The notes under the pieces are model-generated. The model was not told the origin of the DNA. It saw nothing but the letters and a program-made list of their open reading frames with translations, and did not search any database. This document shows positions 32,754 to 45,812 of a stretch of 64,000 nt of DNA, piece by piece. Both the position numbers and the translations under genes were made by a program. How positions within the stretch are numbered: the first letter of the stretch is position 1; every line of letters begins with the position of its first letter. The DNA is from Phlegmacium glaucopus (taxonomy: Eukaryota > Basidiomycota > Agaricomycetes > Agaricales > Cortinariaceae): the NCBI GenBank assembly GCA_015039465.1, contig MU130617.1, positions 1 through 64,000 on the forward strand. The letters are read 5' to 3'.

Positions 32754-34578
32754 ATGACCGGTGTTTCGTCACAAGCCTCAGCGCCGACTTCAAACCACAG
32801 CAGCGTCGTTCCTTCAGAAGTGGGATGGCAGTTTGTTCCTCAGTACTATACCTTTGTCAACAAAGAACCCCATCGCTTGCATTGCTTCTACAACAAAAAT
32901 TCAACCTTCATACATGGCACTGAAGGCGAGGATGGTAAACCATGTTACGGCCAGCAGGTATGTTCTCTTCTCTTGAAATTCCCAACTCGTACATTCCACG
33001 TGCTACCTACACATCTAACCAAACCATTTATCAGGAAATCCACAACAAGATCACGTCCATCGGGTTTGAAGACTGCAAAGTCTTCATCCACTCTGTAGAT
33101 GCTCAATCTTCTGCAAACGGCGGCATCATCATTCAAGTTATCGGTGAAATGTCAAATCACGGCGATCCTTGGCGTAAATTTGTTCAGACTTTCTTCCTCG
33201 CTGAACAACCCAATGGCTACTTTGTCCTCAATGATATTTTCCGCTTCTTGAAGGAAGAAACACTTGACGGTGATGGCATGGATGATGTTGATCTTCCTGA
33301 ACCTGCTTCCGTTCCTGAGTCTGTTCCTGCAGCTCAAACTGTTGTATCTGCACCAGAACCGACTTATGAACCACCTCGTGAACCTACCCCACCACCTGCT
33401 GTCGTAGAAGATCCAGTACCAGTTGTTATTGCTTCGGTCGTTGCTGATGAAGCACCCACCACCGACATCTCTGAACCCCATATCACTCAAACACCCACAC
33501 CTGCCCCGGAGGACATCTCCCCATCACCACTCGTAGCTACAGCAGCGCAGCCCAACGGTATTCATACCCCAGAGCCTGAGAAGCAAGCTCCTGTTGTCGT
33601 TGCGCCTGTTGAACCTTCTCCTGTCCCTAGCCCAGCTCCTGCTTCAATACACTCTACGCCAGCAACTGCTACCATTCCTGTACCCACTCCTGCCACGGCT
33701 CCGGCTCCGGCTGTCACACATACCCAACCTGCTGCTGCTCCGGCGCTTGCGCCAATACCGGCTGCTCCTTCAGCTCCACGTTCATGGGCTTCCCTCGCGG
33801 CTTCTAATTCAAAGAAGTGGGGTGCAGCCGTGAACCCAGATTCGCGTGGCACAACCGAAATACTATCCATTCCGGCACCAGCTACTAATGGTATACCTGC
33901 ACAGGCCCCTCAATCGGCCGTCGCACCCAACTCTGCTCCTCAACACCATCAGCACCAGCAGCAGAGAGGCGGAGGACAACATGGAGGGCCAGGTGGTGGA
34001 GGAAACCAAGGTGGACCTCGACATGAATATCCAGCATTGCTAGCTGCTCAAAGCGTATCCCACGCCCATTGTTTCGTCAAAGTAAGCTCTCATTCCTTTT
34101 CTTTCCCTTCTTTCTTCTTTAACTCACCCACCCCTTCTCTTACCACCCCTAGGGCATTACAGATCCAATTTCACAACTTCTCCTTCAAACGACTCTCACA
34201 TCCCGTTTCGGTCCCATAAAAGACTTAGAAATCGTCCGTTCCCGAGCATGTGCTTTCATCGAATTCTCATCCGTAGATTCAGCACGAAAAGCTATAGTGG
34301 CAAGTCTACATCAAGGACAAGGGGGTGAAGGTGGTATTTGGGTGGATGTCGGTGGGGATGTTGGACAAGTTAGGATTTCTGTCGAGACCAAGAAGGAGAA
34401 GGCAGACAGACAGGTTGGGAGAGGTAGGGGTGGAGGTGGTGGTGTTGTCGGTAGCGGTGGTGCACAGGGTGCGGGTAATGGGAATGCGGAAAATAGAGGT
34501 GGAGGTGGGGGTGGTAGTTTTAGAGGACGTGGGGGAGGTGGACGCGGTGGACGCGGTGGTGCTTCTGGTCCAAAGTAA
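32754..34578 (+). CDS. G3BP-like protein: NTF2-like domain, disordered linker, RRM, RGG tail
   Basis: Exons are 32,754-32,957, 33,035-34,081 and 34,153-34,578, with GT-AG introns and phase 0 at both junctions. Residues about 18-150 form an NTF2-like domain (VGWQFVPQYYTFVNKEPHRL, FIHGTEGEDG, GEMSNHGDPWRKFVQTFFLA, YFVLNDIFRFL). A roughly 230-residue Pro/Ala/Val-rich linker follows, then SWASLAASNSKKWG. The RRM starts at the third exon (FGPIKDLEIVRSRACAFIEF), and the tail is Gly/Arg-rich (RGGG, GGRGGRGG). This order is that of G3BP/Bre5 proteins, which bind RNA and a ubiquitin protease and assemble stress granules. An in-frame ATG at 32,682 is an alternative start; 32,754 fits the family better. 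Confidence 0.9.
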
Positions 34579-35482
34579 AAAAATTGTCTTTGTAATGATG
34601 ATGATGTAGGGCGGTTGGTCGGTTGGTGGTAGTTGCTATTCTTTCCTACATGCATGTGTTGTGGACGATGACACTTGGTTTTTTGGATCGCTCTTCATCA
34701 ACACGACCCAATAATCCTTTTTTCTTCATATACAACCCCAAACCCACCTTTTTTTCCTCTTTCTGACTTTCTGGTCCGTCCATTGTTGTTAATTTTCAGT
34801 TGTTGTTATCGTTGGTCCATCATGATCTTGCTCTCCTTGCATTTTCTTCTTTCCTCACATCCCACTTTTTTTTTTTGAATCCCACTTGCACGTTCCTTTT
34901 TTTCCGTTAGCCCATTATGTAATGGAAATTAAAACAAGCCAAAAAAAAAATCATGCATGATTCATTCATTTAATTGACCAATCCTGTTATGCAGTTGTCG
35001 CAGTGATGATGACGATGAAACGTTAATGTTAACAGTAATAAAAAAAAGCAGAAACGCGACGAGAAGCATCTTTGAATAACAACACAAAAGGATGGTATAT
35101 TTATTGAAACACAGATAAATTAACAAGGATGTCATAAATCTTTTCCAGGACCACAACGCACGACCACCTAAGCGACAGGGACAAGGCAAGCGAGAGGCGA
35201 GAGATAAAATGATTGAATTGAATAAATGATTGGACTTTGGATTGCAACATATATAAAAAAAAGACAGCCGTATTATATAGTGGGTTTTTTTCTTTTTCTG
35301 TTTGAGTTCAGAAGCGACCAGCGAGCAGTGGTTAGAACGTTTAACATAATGGTACAGTTCGATAAAACTAATAAATCAGTCAGTATTCATGAATGATAAC
35401 ATGAGAGATAACAATATAAAAAAACTCACCTACACAGAAAGGACAAGAATTCTACTAGATGAGTACACAATTTGGAACTAAT
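34579..35482. other. Convergent 3' intergenic region
   Basis: AT-rich, with T runs and A runs typical of 3' untranslated regions and polyadenylation signals of the two converging genes. No coding pattern was seen. Confidence 0.6.
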
Positions 35483-37104
<1,622 letters not shown>

Positions 37105-39635
37105 TGATCGTTGTTATCTGAAGGTGGGTGTGGTGGTCGTCAAGAGGAAAGGAGAGAGAAGCTGGATCAGGTCAAAAGGAACGAAGACAACAAGAGGCGA
37201 TATATATCGGAGAACAATAAATACAACAAAAGTAATCCTTTTCAGGGTCCTCTTATTCTGGCCACCCGCCTTTATGCAAAAATGGGTCATCGTGGCCGCC
37301 GTTCCCTAGGCATTGTTATGGGAACCAGCAGCCAGCCAAATCCAGCGTTTTTTTCACCTGACAGTACACTTTGCAAATTTATCACCCAGGTCCTTTTTGG
37401 AGTTAAACATTGTATTGGTTGGGGCCTTTGAATCTGTCTGATACCTGGATTCTAGAAGTAAGTACTCCATCCCGGCAAATTTTCCTGATTTACACGCTGC
37501 TCTATGTTGCATCTTACTTACCATGACGACAGGTAAAATCCCAAGTAGACCCATCAATCATCATCTCATTGATAAAAGCTGTGCGTACTACAGGCATATG
37601 TCCTTCTGAGCGAAAATCATCATTTTTCGTTACATGGAGAATGTACACATCGAGGTAAATCCTGGACTACTCTTTCTAAAATATGACATATCTGTCATCC
37701 TAGTAGCGGTTTCCTCTCCGACGAACAATCAAATTACTATCTGACATTTATTGATCATTCCTTCATGCCAACTTTTTACAGGAGGAATACTTTTAGCGCC
37801 TTCAACTAAGATCCCTACCTGACGACCAGACTTGTCCTTCTCTACCTTGGTGCTATAAATTGTTCTCCTCCGAGGGTGATTACTGCCCGTTCAAAGGCTC
37901 TCGGACTCTGCTTAATAATACAAGGACTGCCGCCTCGCTTCGGTTATCGAGGATTTCTCTGACATGGATCAGATCATGCAGCAAATTTACCATATGAAGC
38001 ATGCCAGATATGCATGTAGATGCTGCAAAACTTCAAATATAGACCAAGTGTCAATCGCGGAATTTCAACCCTCGGTATCCTGGTACGTTATATTTGACTG
38101 CCCTCTTCATTTCTTCAAAAAAATTTCAGACTCATTGGGTTTTTTGATAGGACTTTCTTCTTCCGGTGTGTAACCCATCAGTCTTTTACCGTCATTTTGA
38201 GATGCAATGTTTCATCTATTGATTTGCAGGTCGAGACGCCAACGTCCATTGACAGCACCGAAGCATCACATTTTTTCCTATCAATGACTCTGAGTCGTCA
38301 AGCACATTGAACGTCCGGTTCAACGATTGATGAACAGTTTGATTTAAAGAAAAAAATTCACACACCATCCTTGCCAGCTTCTTTGATAGTTCTAGAATGA
38401 AGATTCTGAAATTTTTACCAGCGCCTGGAGACTAAAACCCGAAAGCGCCGGCCGCATCTCAATGATTATATCTTGAGGAAAAGTTATCCATAAAAGAAAA
38501 CATCGACTGGTCTTTGAGGAACTCCGAGATACAAAGACGGGCCAGAGAGTCGTGAACTCTGTCCTCTCTTTTTGTTCTTTATTGACACCCTTTCAGATTG
38601 TTGCACTTAGGTCTTCAAGCTTTAAGGTCTATCCAAATAACTGTGCTTAATTAGTTTAAAGACTGCGGATATCTAATATAGACTGTAACCTCGTTAACGA
38701 CAACAGGTCCGTTTTGCTGATCCGGTGCGTCGCAAAAGGCTGCTAAGCCGCTGATTTTCAGATGAGTTAGTCCAGTCAAGTACAGTATCATTAGAAGACC
38801 AGAGTTCTGTCGGCGATGCTAACCGAGCTGCCGAAGCTTCATGTTTCAGCACTCTCCAAAACACAGTCCCAAACCCACGATCGATATCCAATGACAGGCG
38901 GGTTGGAATTCAATGAACTGCGTCCTCTCATACGAACGTGCCCCGCGTATTTTCTGGACTGTTCATCACGAAAAAATTAGGGCACCAATGTCTATATATC
39001 TGTGTTTCAAGATTGATAACAATTCCTCAGACGGTTTGATTTGATTTATAGATGATTGTCCCCGGGGCTGGAATAATCATCAGGAAGGTTTTCATTCGAA
39101 CACCATCATTCCAGTATTTAAACTTCAGGGTTGATAATCAGGGTTTAATGAGGGATGCTCTTAGATTACTTCTTGCGTGAATAGCCTCGTCTTTAGAGCA
39201 TATCTATATAGGAAATGAGCTGCCCAGAAAATGTGCAAGACATGCCAGAGGCTAGACATTGCAAATCACCTTCGTTGATGAAGACAAAAAAAGACGTACA
39301 GTCTTTCCAAAGCCTAAACCGAACGTATTAAACATCTGTCGCCCAAATAAGGAGAATGAAAAGTCGAGGAGGGAACGGAAAAGCTGGATCAATTGGTTAA
39401 CCCTCGGAATCAAGTCGGTGTTGTGGTGACAAAAAAATGCTCACTGATGCTGCCGCAATAGCGTTATTCGCATAGGTAGGACATCCACCAGGCATCCACC
39501 AGATATAACGCAATCGGCAAGCTGGAAAGCGAATCAGTGTCGCGGCTTGGGGAGCCTGTGACTGACATAGCACGTAGTACTTACTATCTTGTCCGAGTCA
39601 CAGGTAAAATATTAGCCAACCTATGCGTATCTGCA
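37105..39635. other. 2.5 kb without a recognisable gene
   Basis: The first 200 bp are the kinase promoter. The rest has only short open frames (for example 37,964-38,173 and 38,694-38,891) with no family resemblance and no consistent splicing pattern. It may hold relics or non-coding transcription. Confidence 0.45.
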
Positions 39636-39639
39636 TAGA

Positions 39640-40330
39640 ACTCACCAAGTATCTATCCCACACACGATTATATATAATTGTCGATGGGTGGATATTACGC
39701 CAGCAGGCATAAATACTATAGGGATCCGGGAATTAGCACTGAAGTGCGAATCTCTTGCTTTCCAATTCCGCCAGCTGTGATATATACTCATGAGAACAAG
39801 AGTGCGGGTTTTCGATTTCTTAAATAACAATCACACTCACTTCCTGTACAACTCATAGCCGAACTTTGCGTCAAATAGTGTTGTGCCGAAACCTAGGTAG
39901 GCGAGGCCCCCAGCTCCAATATTCCACACTTAGATCGATTTGAAGTCTCTGCCGGCGTCATACCAGGACGGTGTCTACAGCCAACTAAGCTTACCAAGGA
40001 ATGTAGTTTTTGGCGGAGAACATGTCCCTAAGCTCATTGGGCCATGATATCAGCTACGGCCACCGGGTACAGAGCACACACCTGGCACTAGCTTCTGGTT
40101 CCTTTCGAAACAAATTATTTTCAGGAATCAATTTCGAGAATCTAGGTCATTCAAGCCAAGTTTAAGCAAGCTCAGAGCTCGTAAGCTTGCTCGTAAAAGT
40201 GTTGGATCAGAATGTATCAAGGCACTGGGCTAAAAATACCATCGGCGTAACGCAAAATTCACCGAGATGAGCAAATGTTTGAACGATGGTCACTGGATAG
40301 AACTTTGCGACCGAGATTAATTGTTTCTCC
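39640..40330 (-). pseudogene. MFS transporter relic
   Basis: On the minus strand about 39,930-39,838 reads NIGAGGLAYLGFGTTLFDAK and then GYELYRK. This matches the GVGGLAYIGLGVGFVTATLF region of the two intact transporters to the right. About 39,775-39,690 reads GGIGKQEIRTSVLIPGSL, matching their GGVATPEMRIPALAFGSI, but is followed by a stop. Frames are broken and the N-terminal half is not recognisable. It is a decayed third family member. Confidence 0.6.
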
Positions 40331-40746
40331 AGATAGCTGTGTTTAACCATGTTGCCCCTGTGTGACCGTGCCTGTGAAGAATAAACACCTTGACCAGAGC
40401 GTTCACTTAGCTCAGTCAGAAAACATAGCAAAAGACACAGGAGAGAACTTGTGTGTTGATCATTGCAGTGGCAGTCGATTTTGCTGCCACGACTCGACTA
40501 GCCGTATAAATATCTCATGTGCGCTCGGCTTTGCGGCGTGTTTCTGTGCGAGTCAACGCCGGACCTGGCTGTGGACCATAAGAAGCAGCAAAACATCTCT
40601 TCAACTGTGTATATAAACTCATCAATCAGTATTCTGACCAGTCAGTAACTGCCATAATTAAGATGAATAACGAGGGGAAAATATAAAGCTGTAAAGGTTG
40701 AAATATTGAATTTAAACCAGTATAAAATGATGACGATTGTACAATT

Positions 40747-41690
40747 CTACGCATCTTCATCTTCGACCTCCTCCACGCGTGCACTGCGACTTTGTGGTCG
40801 TCCGTTATCCGAATCAGCAACTTCTTCAATGAAGGATCCCCCATTGTCCTTGCCTTTTTGGCTTGACGATTTGCCTTTCTCTTTTTTATCGCCTTTCTTT
40901 TTCTTTGACTTTTTCTTGGGAAGATCCCACTCCCAGAGAGGTATAAATGAGTCGACCTAAATAAAAGATCAATGAAAGCTTGATTAGACTGTAGATCACG
41001 AGCTGTTAGAAAATGCCACGCACAAATCCAACGTCAGCGAATAGTTGCGGAAATATCCATATTCCTGGACTCGCAACAATGACGGTGATGATGTAGAATA
41101 TCAAACGAAGAATGGCGATGACGAAGAACAAGCCAACGAGACCAAGCATGGCCATACTCAGATACCATGCGCCTAATCGCATTACAGGTGGCCACAGAGG
41201 GAACATGACAGCAGCCAGCATGATAAATACCATGAGCAGTCCACCAGCATATGTTGTCCATTGCGAACCCTCATAGAACCATGCATAATATTCCTCGGAC
41301 GAGAACATTTGTTCAGAAATGATTTGAAGAGCCTTGGGTGATGACGAGGAAGATCCTGTTGGCCCGCCACGCTGCACACGGAGGAAGAAGGCATATGCAT
41401 TCACGTTTTTCAGTACTGTCTCTGCTTCACTTTCGGATGTTACTTTTGGTACGCCTTTGACTTTGGCGAAGGCAGGTGAAAGAAGGGCTTTAATTGCAGA
41501 TTTGCCTAGAGAAAGATAGCATCAATTAGCGTTATTCCTCGAAATTTTATTTGGCCCCGCCCGCACCTTTGAAATAATCTAAACGTTTTCCATTCAAGGC
41601 CCCGACACGAACTTTCATGCCTGCGCCTCCGCCACGAAGGAATTGGGCCGCCTTTTTGATTTCAGGAGGGGCTTTCAGTTGTTGCTCCAT
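40747..41690 (-). CDS. SEC62: SEC62, ER protein-translocation subunit
   Basis: Starts MEQQLKAPPEIKKAAQFLRG, typical of fungal Sec62. It continues through LNGKRLDYFKGKSAIKALLS (joined over an intron at about 41,517-41,570), FFLRVQRGGPTGSSSSSPKA and SEEYYAWFYEGSQWTTYAGG. Two transmembrane segments follow (LLMVFIMLAAVMFPLWPPVM and LVGLFFVIAILRLIFYIITV), then IWIFPQLFADVGFVDSFIPL with a phase-0 intron in it. The tail is Lys-rich (KKKSKKKKGDKKEKGK) then acidic, ending EVEDEDA. Sec62 works with Sec63 and the Sec61 channel for post-translational import into the ER. Topology and length (about 270 residues) fit the family. Confidence 0.93.
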
Positions 41691-41988
41691 TTGTACGATA
41701 GATTTCGGATGGCAATTTGAGAGTTTAAGATGCTGGAATATGAAGAGATCTAGAAACCCAATTGATTTTATAATAGATATGTAACTGACCTCAAGCTGAG
41801 CAGTATAGACAATGAGACGGACGAATAGAGCACAGCGGCCCTGTGTGCTGGCGATGAAGTAGGCCAGACACGTCACACTTTTGTGATGTGGCATCACCAG
41901 CACAGCCACAGATAAGTGTATTAAAATAATAAGTAGTGGACCTGGTACTAGGCGCGATAGTCGATATCAATGACAATGGAAATGAAGA
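41691..41988. other. Short intergenic region
   Basis: Promoter of SEC62 and 3' flank of the secreted-protein gene. An open extension upstream of the SEC62 ATG lacks conservation and was not used. Confidence 0.4.
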
Positions 41989-42831
41989 TTATGGGAATAA
42001 GAGGATGTATTGTTTAAATTCTGCTTCCCAACTGCAGGAAGGAAGCTCGGTGGAGTCAGTTGTTCTATTGCCTCCGCATATAGCCTTTAACTTTGACTGG
42101 AACTGTCCCAAGATCGACTGAAGTCTGTCCCTGATGTGCTCCGTCCGTTTTTCGAAACTCTTGCTCTTGTCGAAACCCACCGGGGGTTCAGCTAACCAGT
42201 CGGCCTCACGCATAAATCTGACCATCCGTTGTCTGTTTTCTGCGGGGGGGTTCGAGGACGTAGCGGAGATGACGCCTTTTTCAAATTTCTGGTATGCGGT
42301 GGAACTAGGTTTGATGATTTCATCAAAGAGATGGACGATTGCGTCAAAGGCGAGAGTGACGAATTTGCTGTAGAAATGGACTATAGATCCAGGCGTTCCA
42401 CATACGACGGGGCAATCTGGATTCGGGCAACCTGCTGGGTCCCTTCCCGTTGTAGGATCCTCGCACTTTCCATGAAAGTAGGATTTGAAAATGGCGTTCT
42501 CCATGTAGTCGTAACCACGCTTGTTGTATTCATCTAGAAGGGGGCTAAGGAAAGATGTAGGCTGGGTAGACTTTGAAGTTGTCGGTCCAATGACCTGGGA
42601 ATAGATTGCGCTGTCCTATAAAAAAGGAAAAAAACCCTCAGCTCGGGACGCAACCAAAAACTCGATGCTTACGATTTCCGAAAAAACCATTTTCATGGGC
42701 GTTGTGTAGTTTCCTAGCAAGGCGTTTGTGATGCCAACGATGCATTCCCCTTCGCAGGCCAGAACGATTGTTGCCGGTAAAATAAATGCGACTATGACCA
42801 AAGCCAGAACGCGAGAACATAATCGAAACAT
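41989..42831 (-). CDS. Small secreted cysteine-containing protein, unknown function
   Basis: Two exons. MFRLCSRVLALVIVAFILPA is a signal peptide with likely cleavage after VLA, before CEGECIVGITNALLGNYTTP. The mature part has a CEDPTTGRDPAGCPNPDCPV cluster and CGTPGSIVHFYSKF, then a helical, charged C-terminal half ending ILLFP. The spliced joint is SEI-DSAIYSQV over an intron at about 42,617-42,674. A GTG 15 nt upstream is in frame, but the ATG gives the cleaner signal peptide. I recall similar agaricomycete hypothetical proteins but no assigned activity. The single CEGEC and CPNPDC motifs suggest disulphide bonding. Confidence 0.75.
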
Positions 42832-44665
42832 AGTATATTTAGGCACGGAGAAACGCTCGCAGAACGTAGATGTCGGGAGAGAGTCGAAGAAGCTTGCGAT
42901 CGCAAGGCTGCCTTCAACGATCGAGGAAGCCGCGTCAGCGTCACGATCAGGTGTGGCTCAATTTGAATAAAAGTCAAAACACATGCATTGGGCACGGCTA
43001 CTGTATTTTTGAAGGTCACTCTGGAGACAGAAGTGGGCCCGGAAGTTTTCTATCACATAACCTGATTCAGAGTCTGACTGTTTTCCTTAGTTCGAAGTAC
43101 TTAGGTAATAAGCATTGGTAGGAGATGTCGTTGGATTATATAGGCGACGCGAGAACCAAGACGTAAACAGCAAAAGCGCTAGCACCATTCGCTTCGGAAC
43201 GTTGAAGTAATGCAAGTGTAACCGATAAACACTGAAATGCATGGAGGTCGGGGACATGAAACAGCAGTAGTGTCAATGCAAGCCAAGTTACTTGACGGTT
43301 CGACGCCAGCCTGGTCCCAGAAGTTCCATACAGATCAAACCAATCGAATTTAGGTAGGCAGCATATGATGGCATGCTCACTCCAGGCTCAGCAATATCAC
43401 TGGCAATGAGGAATGCACCCTCCCATTTGTTAGGTTAAACTTTACATTTGAAATGGGGGAATTCCAAGTTCAACCTACGCTGCATGTAATAATGGCCAGC
43501 TGAAGCAAAGTTGCAGTGTTGCAGTTGTTCGTAACAACCTGATAATAATTGTGACATAACCAAACAAACCACCAATGATAATATCTTGCTCAGGCTAACT
43601 TATTGATTCCAAGTTTACTTAGTTCCAACAAGCGCAATGGAAAATTATCTTTCAAAAAAGGGGGAGGTATCTAGCCTACGTTCAAGAGATAGTAAGTAGT
43701 TGTTGCGTTACAAACTTTTCTTACGGCATGATCAAATGGATGGAGCGTGGTTTGTTCCGAGTGACTACTTCCTGGCAACCTAATCAAACCTTCCAATTCA
43801 AAGCTCCTATTCTTGTCATTGCGTGCGCAATTACAGCTGTCTGCAGCTGGAAAGACAGCTTGCGGCACACATGCGTTGAAACTTGAAATTTTGAAAGGCC
43901 GAGTTGCTGAGTACTGTATGGACACTGGATGGAACTTCTTTCAAAAGGGCCATTCCGAGTTGATATATCCACTGCCAGCCGTGTGACTGATGTGGACCAG
44001 GTTTTGGATACAGGCAATGACCTGACTACGGAGTGTTCAATCGACCTCCGAATCGTTTCGACCGCAAGGTACATATGCTACTCTGGTGTCACTCATTCCG
44101 GTTTGCTTACCTTCCTTTTTTATAAAAAAATCAAGTATCACTGGTAGTTTTGAGAGGTCTTCAGTGCTCAAAAGTTAAAAACGTTCAAGCTCGCCTAAGG
44201 GTCAGGAACCGGTGTCTGTCAAAATTCCAGAGTTCCACAGATATCTTTCTTCTAGGCCAGTCTAGGACAACGGCGCCCTATTTTCTGTGGCAGTGACACT
44301 CAGGGTTCGATGGTCGCTCCCGTAACCTCAAACAGTTCCTAGTACTAACCTACGAACACCAGAGAATATCTGGAAGCGGTACATATCTCTCACTCTGTTT
44401 CGAATCATTTTTAGAATCTGAATCAAACGTTGGCACTGGGGCTATGGACAGCCTTCCGCAGGATATCGAACTGGCAGCGATCATGACTAAGCAATCAAAT
44501 AACAGCACTGTTCACTGCGACCCTGCATGGAGTTCATTACCTATATGGTGAATGACGCGACGAAGAAATGCTTTTCCTCGCTTCTGTGATCGCTTACTGG
44601 TCTCATTTTTCAAACCTTTAGGGGTGGCAGGTTGCCACGTCCTATCTCTCTTCTCAACCACCACA
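42832..44665. other. 1.8 kb without a recognisable gene
   Basis: Short open frames on both strands (43,671-44,147 region) show no family resemblance. The last 200 bp are probably the promoter of the next gene, ending in a pyrimidine-rich stretch and CCACCACA directly before the ATG. Confidence 0.45.
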
Positions 44666-45624
44666 ATGTTCCCAAATGTTGAGAATGTTACCCTCTGCAA
44701 TCAGCATGAACAACGGTTAGCTTGGATAGGACTTCAAGAACGGGTTTTATCTTGGCTCCGTGGAATTCATGATCCAGAACCGTGTCCTATGTCATCTATT
44801 AGGCGTGGTTCCAAAGACAGAAAACGACACCATTATTCTCCGTATCCAACGCGTTGTGAACTTCCTCACGCACCTTCTCCAGTCTTATCTCACAAGACTC
44901 AACTTGAGTCTACTCTGGAGCCCGAGTTCCTTGTGTCCGCATCCGAACCTTCTCCTATCTGGGACGTTCAAGAAAATTTCGACCGAGTCGAGTACCGCAC
45001 AACGTCATTGATCCAATTCAAAGTGGCGGATGATTTACCAGATCCCGAATATAATCCCCTGGTAAATAAAAAAAATCGTGTACTAAATTTCCTTTTTTCC
45101 CTTTCTGACGTTACTTCTTTTTTTTTTGGTATAGATCACTTTTTTCGCAACCGACATTGAACAGGAATACTGCCGATTACTTTTTCTCTGCAGCAAACTC
45201 GAAGCCGATAAACTCGAAGCTGACCTTAGATGGAAGCGCGACATGTCTCACGCAGCTATGCGAGAACTTCTTGACATTGAGATATCCATTCGACGTGTTC
45301 TCCAATCCGCCCAATACGTTATAGACTATAGCCATAATTGCAACCTCAACCTTGATTTTCAAACACTCTTTCTTCAACACTATCGTTCTCCTTTCCAACA
45401 TTTATCCCCTGAGAAGCCGATTCACGAAATGCAATATTTTGACGAGAGCTGGGCTTACTCCGGCGAGGCACCACAATATCCGTCACAGTATATACCGTAA
45501 GTTTTCTAATATCCATCATTTGACCGTTGCTCATAATTCTTATTTAAGGGATGTCCGAGAACAAGAGGTATCAGGCTTTGATTGCCAAGCTTTCACCAGC
45601 CTAAACCCGGATGCGCGTGTTTGA
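44666..45624 (+). CDS. Unrecognised fungal protein
   Basis: Three exons: ATG at 44,666 (MFPNVENVTLCNQHEQRLAW), a GT-AG intron after the PEYNPL codons (about 45,061-45,135), a second exon from ITFFATDIEQEYCRLLFLCS, and an intron at about 45,499-45,548 before DVREQEVSGFDCQAF and the TGA. The protein is about 280 residues, hydrophilic, with no signal peptide or membrane segment and a likely helical middle (SHAAMRELLDIEISIRRVLQ). An in-frame ATG at 44,552 exists, but the added residues look untranslated. I know no function. It is tail-to-tail with the RMD1-like gene, 188 bp apart. Confidence 0.7.
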
Positions 45625-45812
45625 ATCAATCCCTTCTTTACCTACTCTGGCGGTTCACCTCAATTATTAGTATTCGTAAAAAGCAATTAATTAGCCCATT
45701 ATAATTAATACATTAAGTAGTCAGTTACGTGTTGTCCATGCTTCGATGAAGAAGGCGTACAAGAAGCGCGATGAGCAGCGCCACAACAAATTTAGCCATC
45801 TCAGGGTCTGTA

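Noticed and set aside
34311..34655. Proline-rich minus-strand frame
   Set aside because: Antisense of the Gly/Arg-rich tail of the G3BP-like protein.
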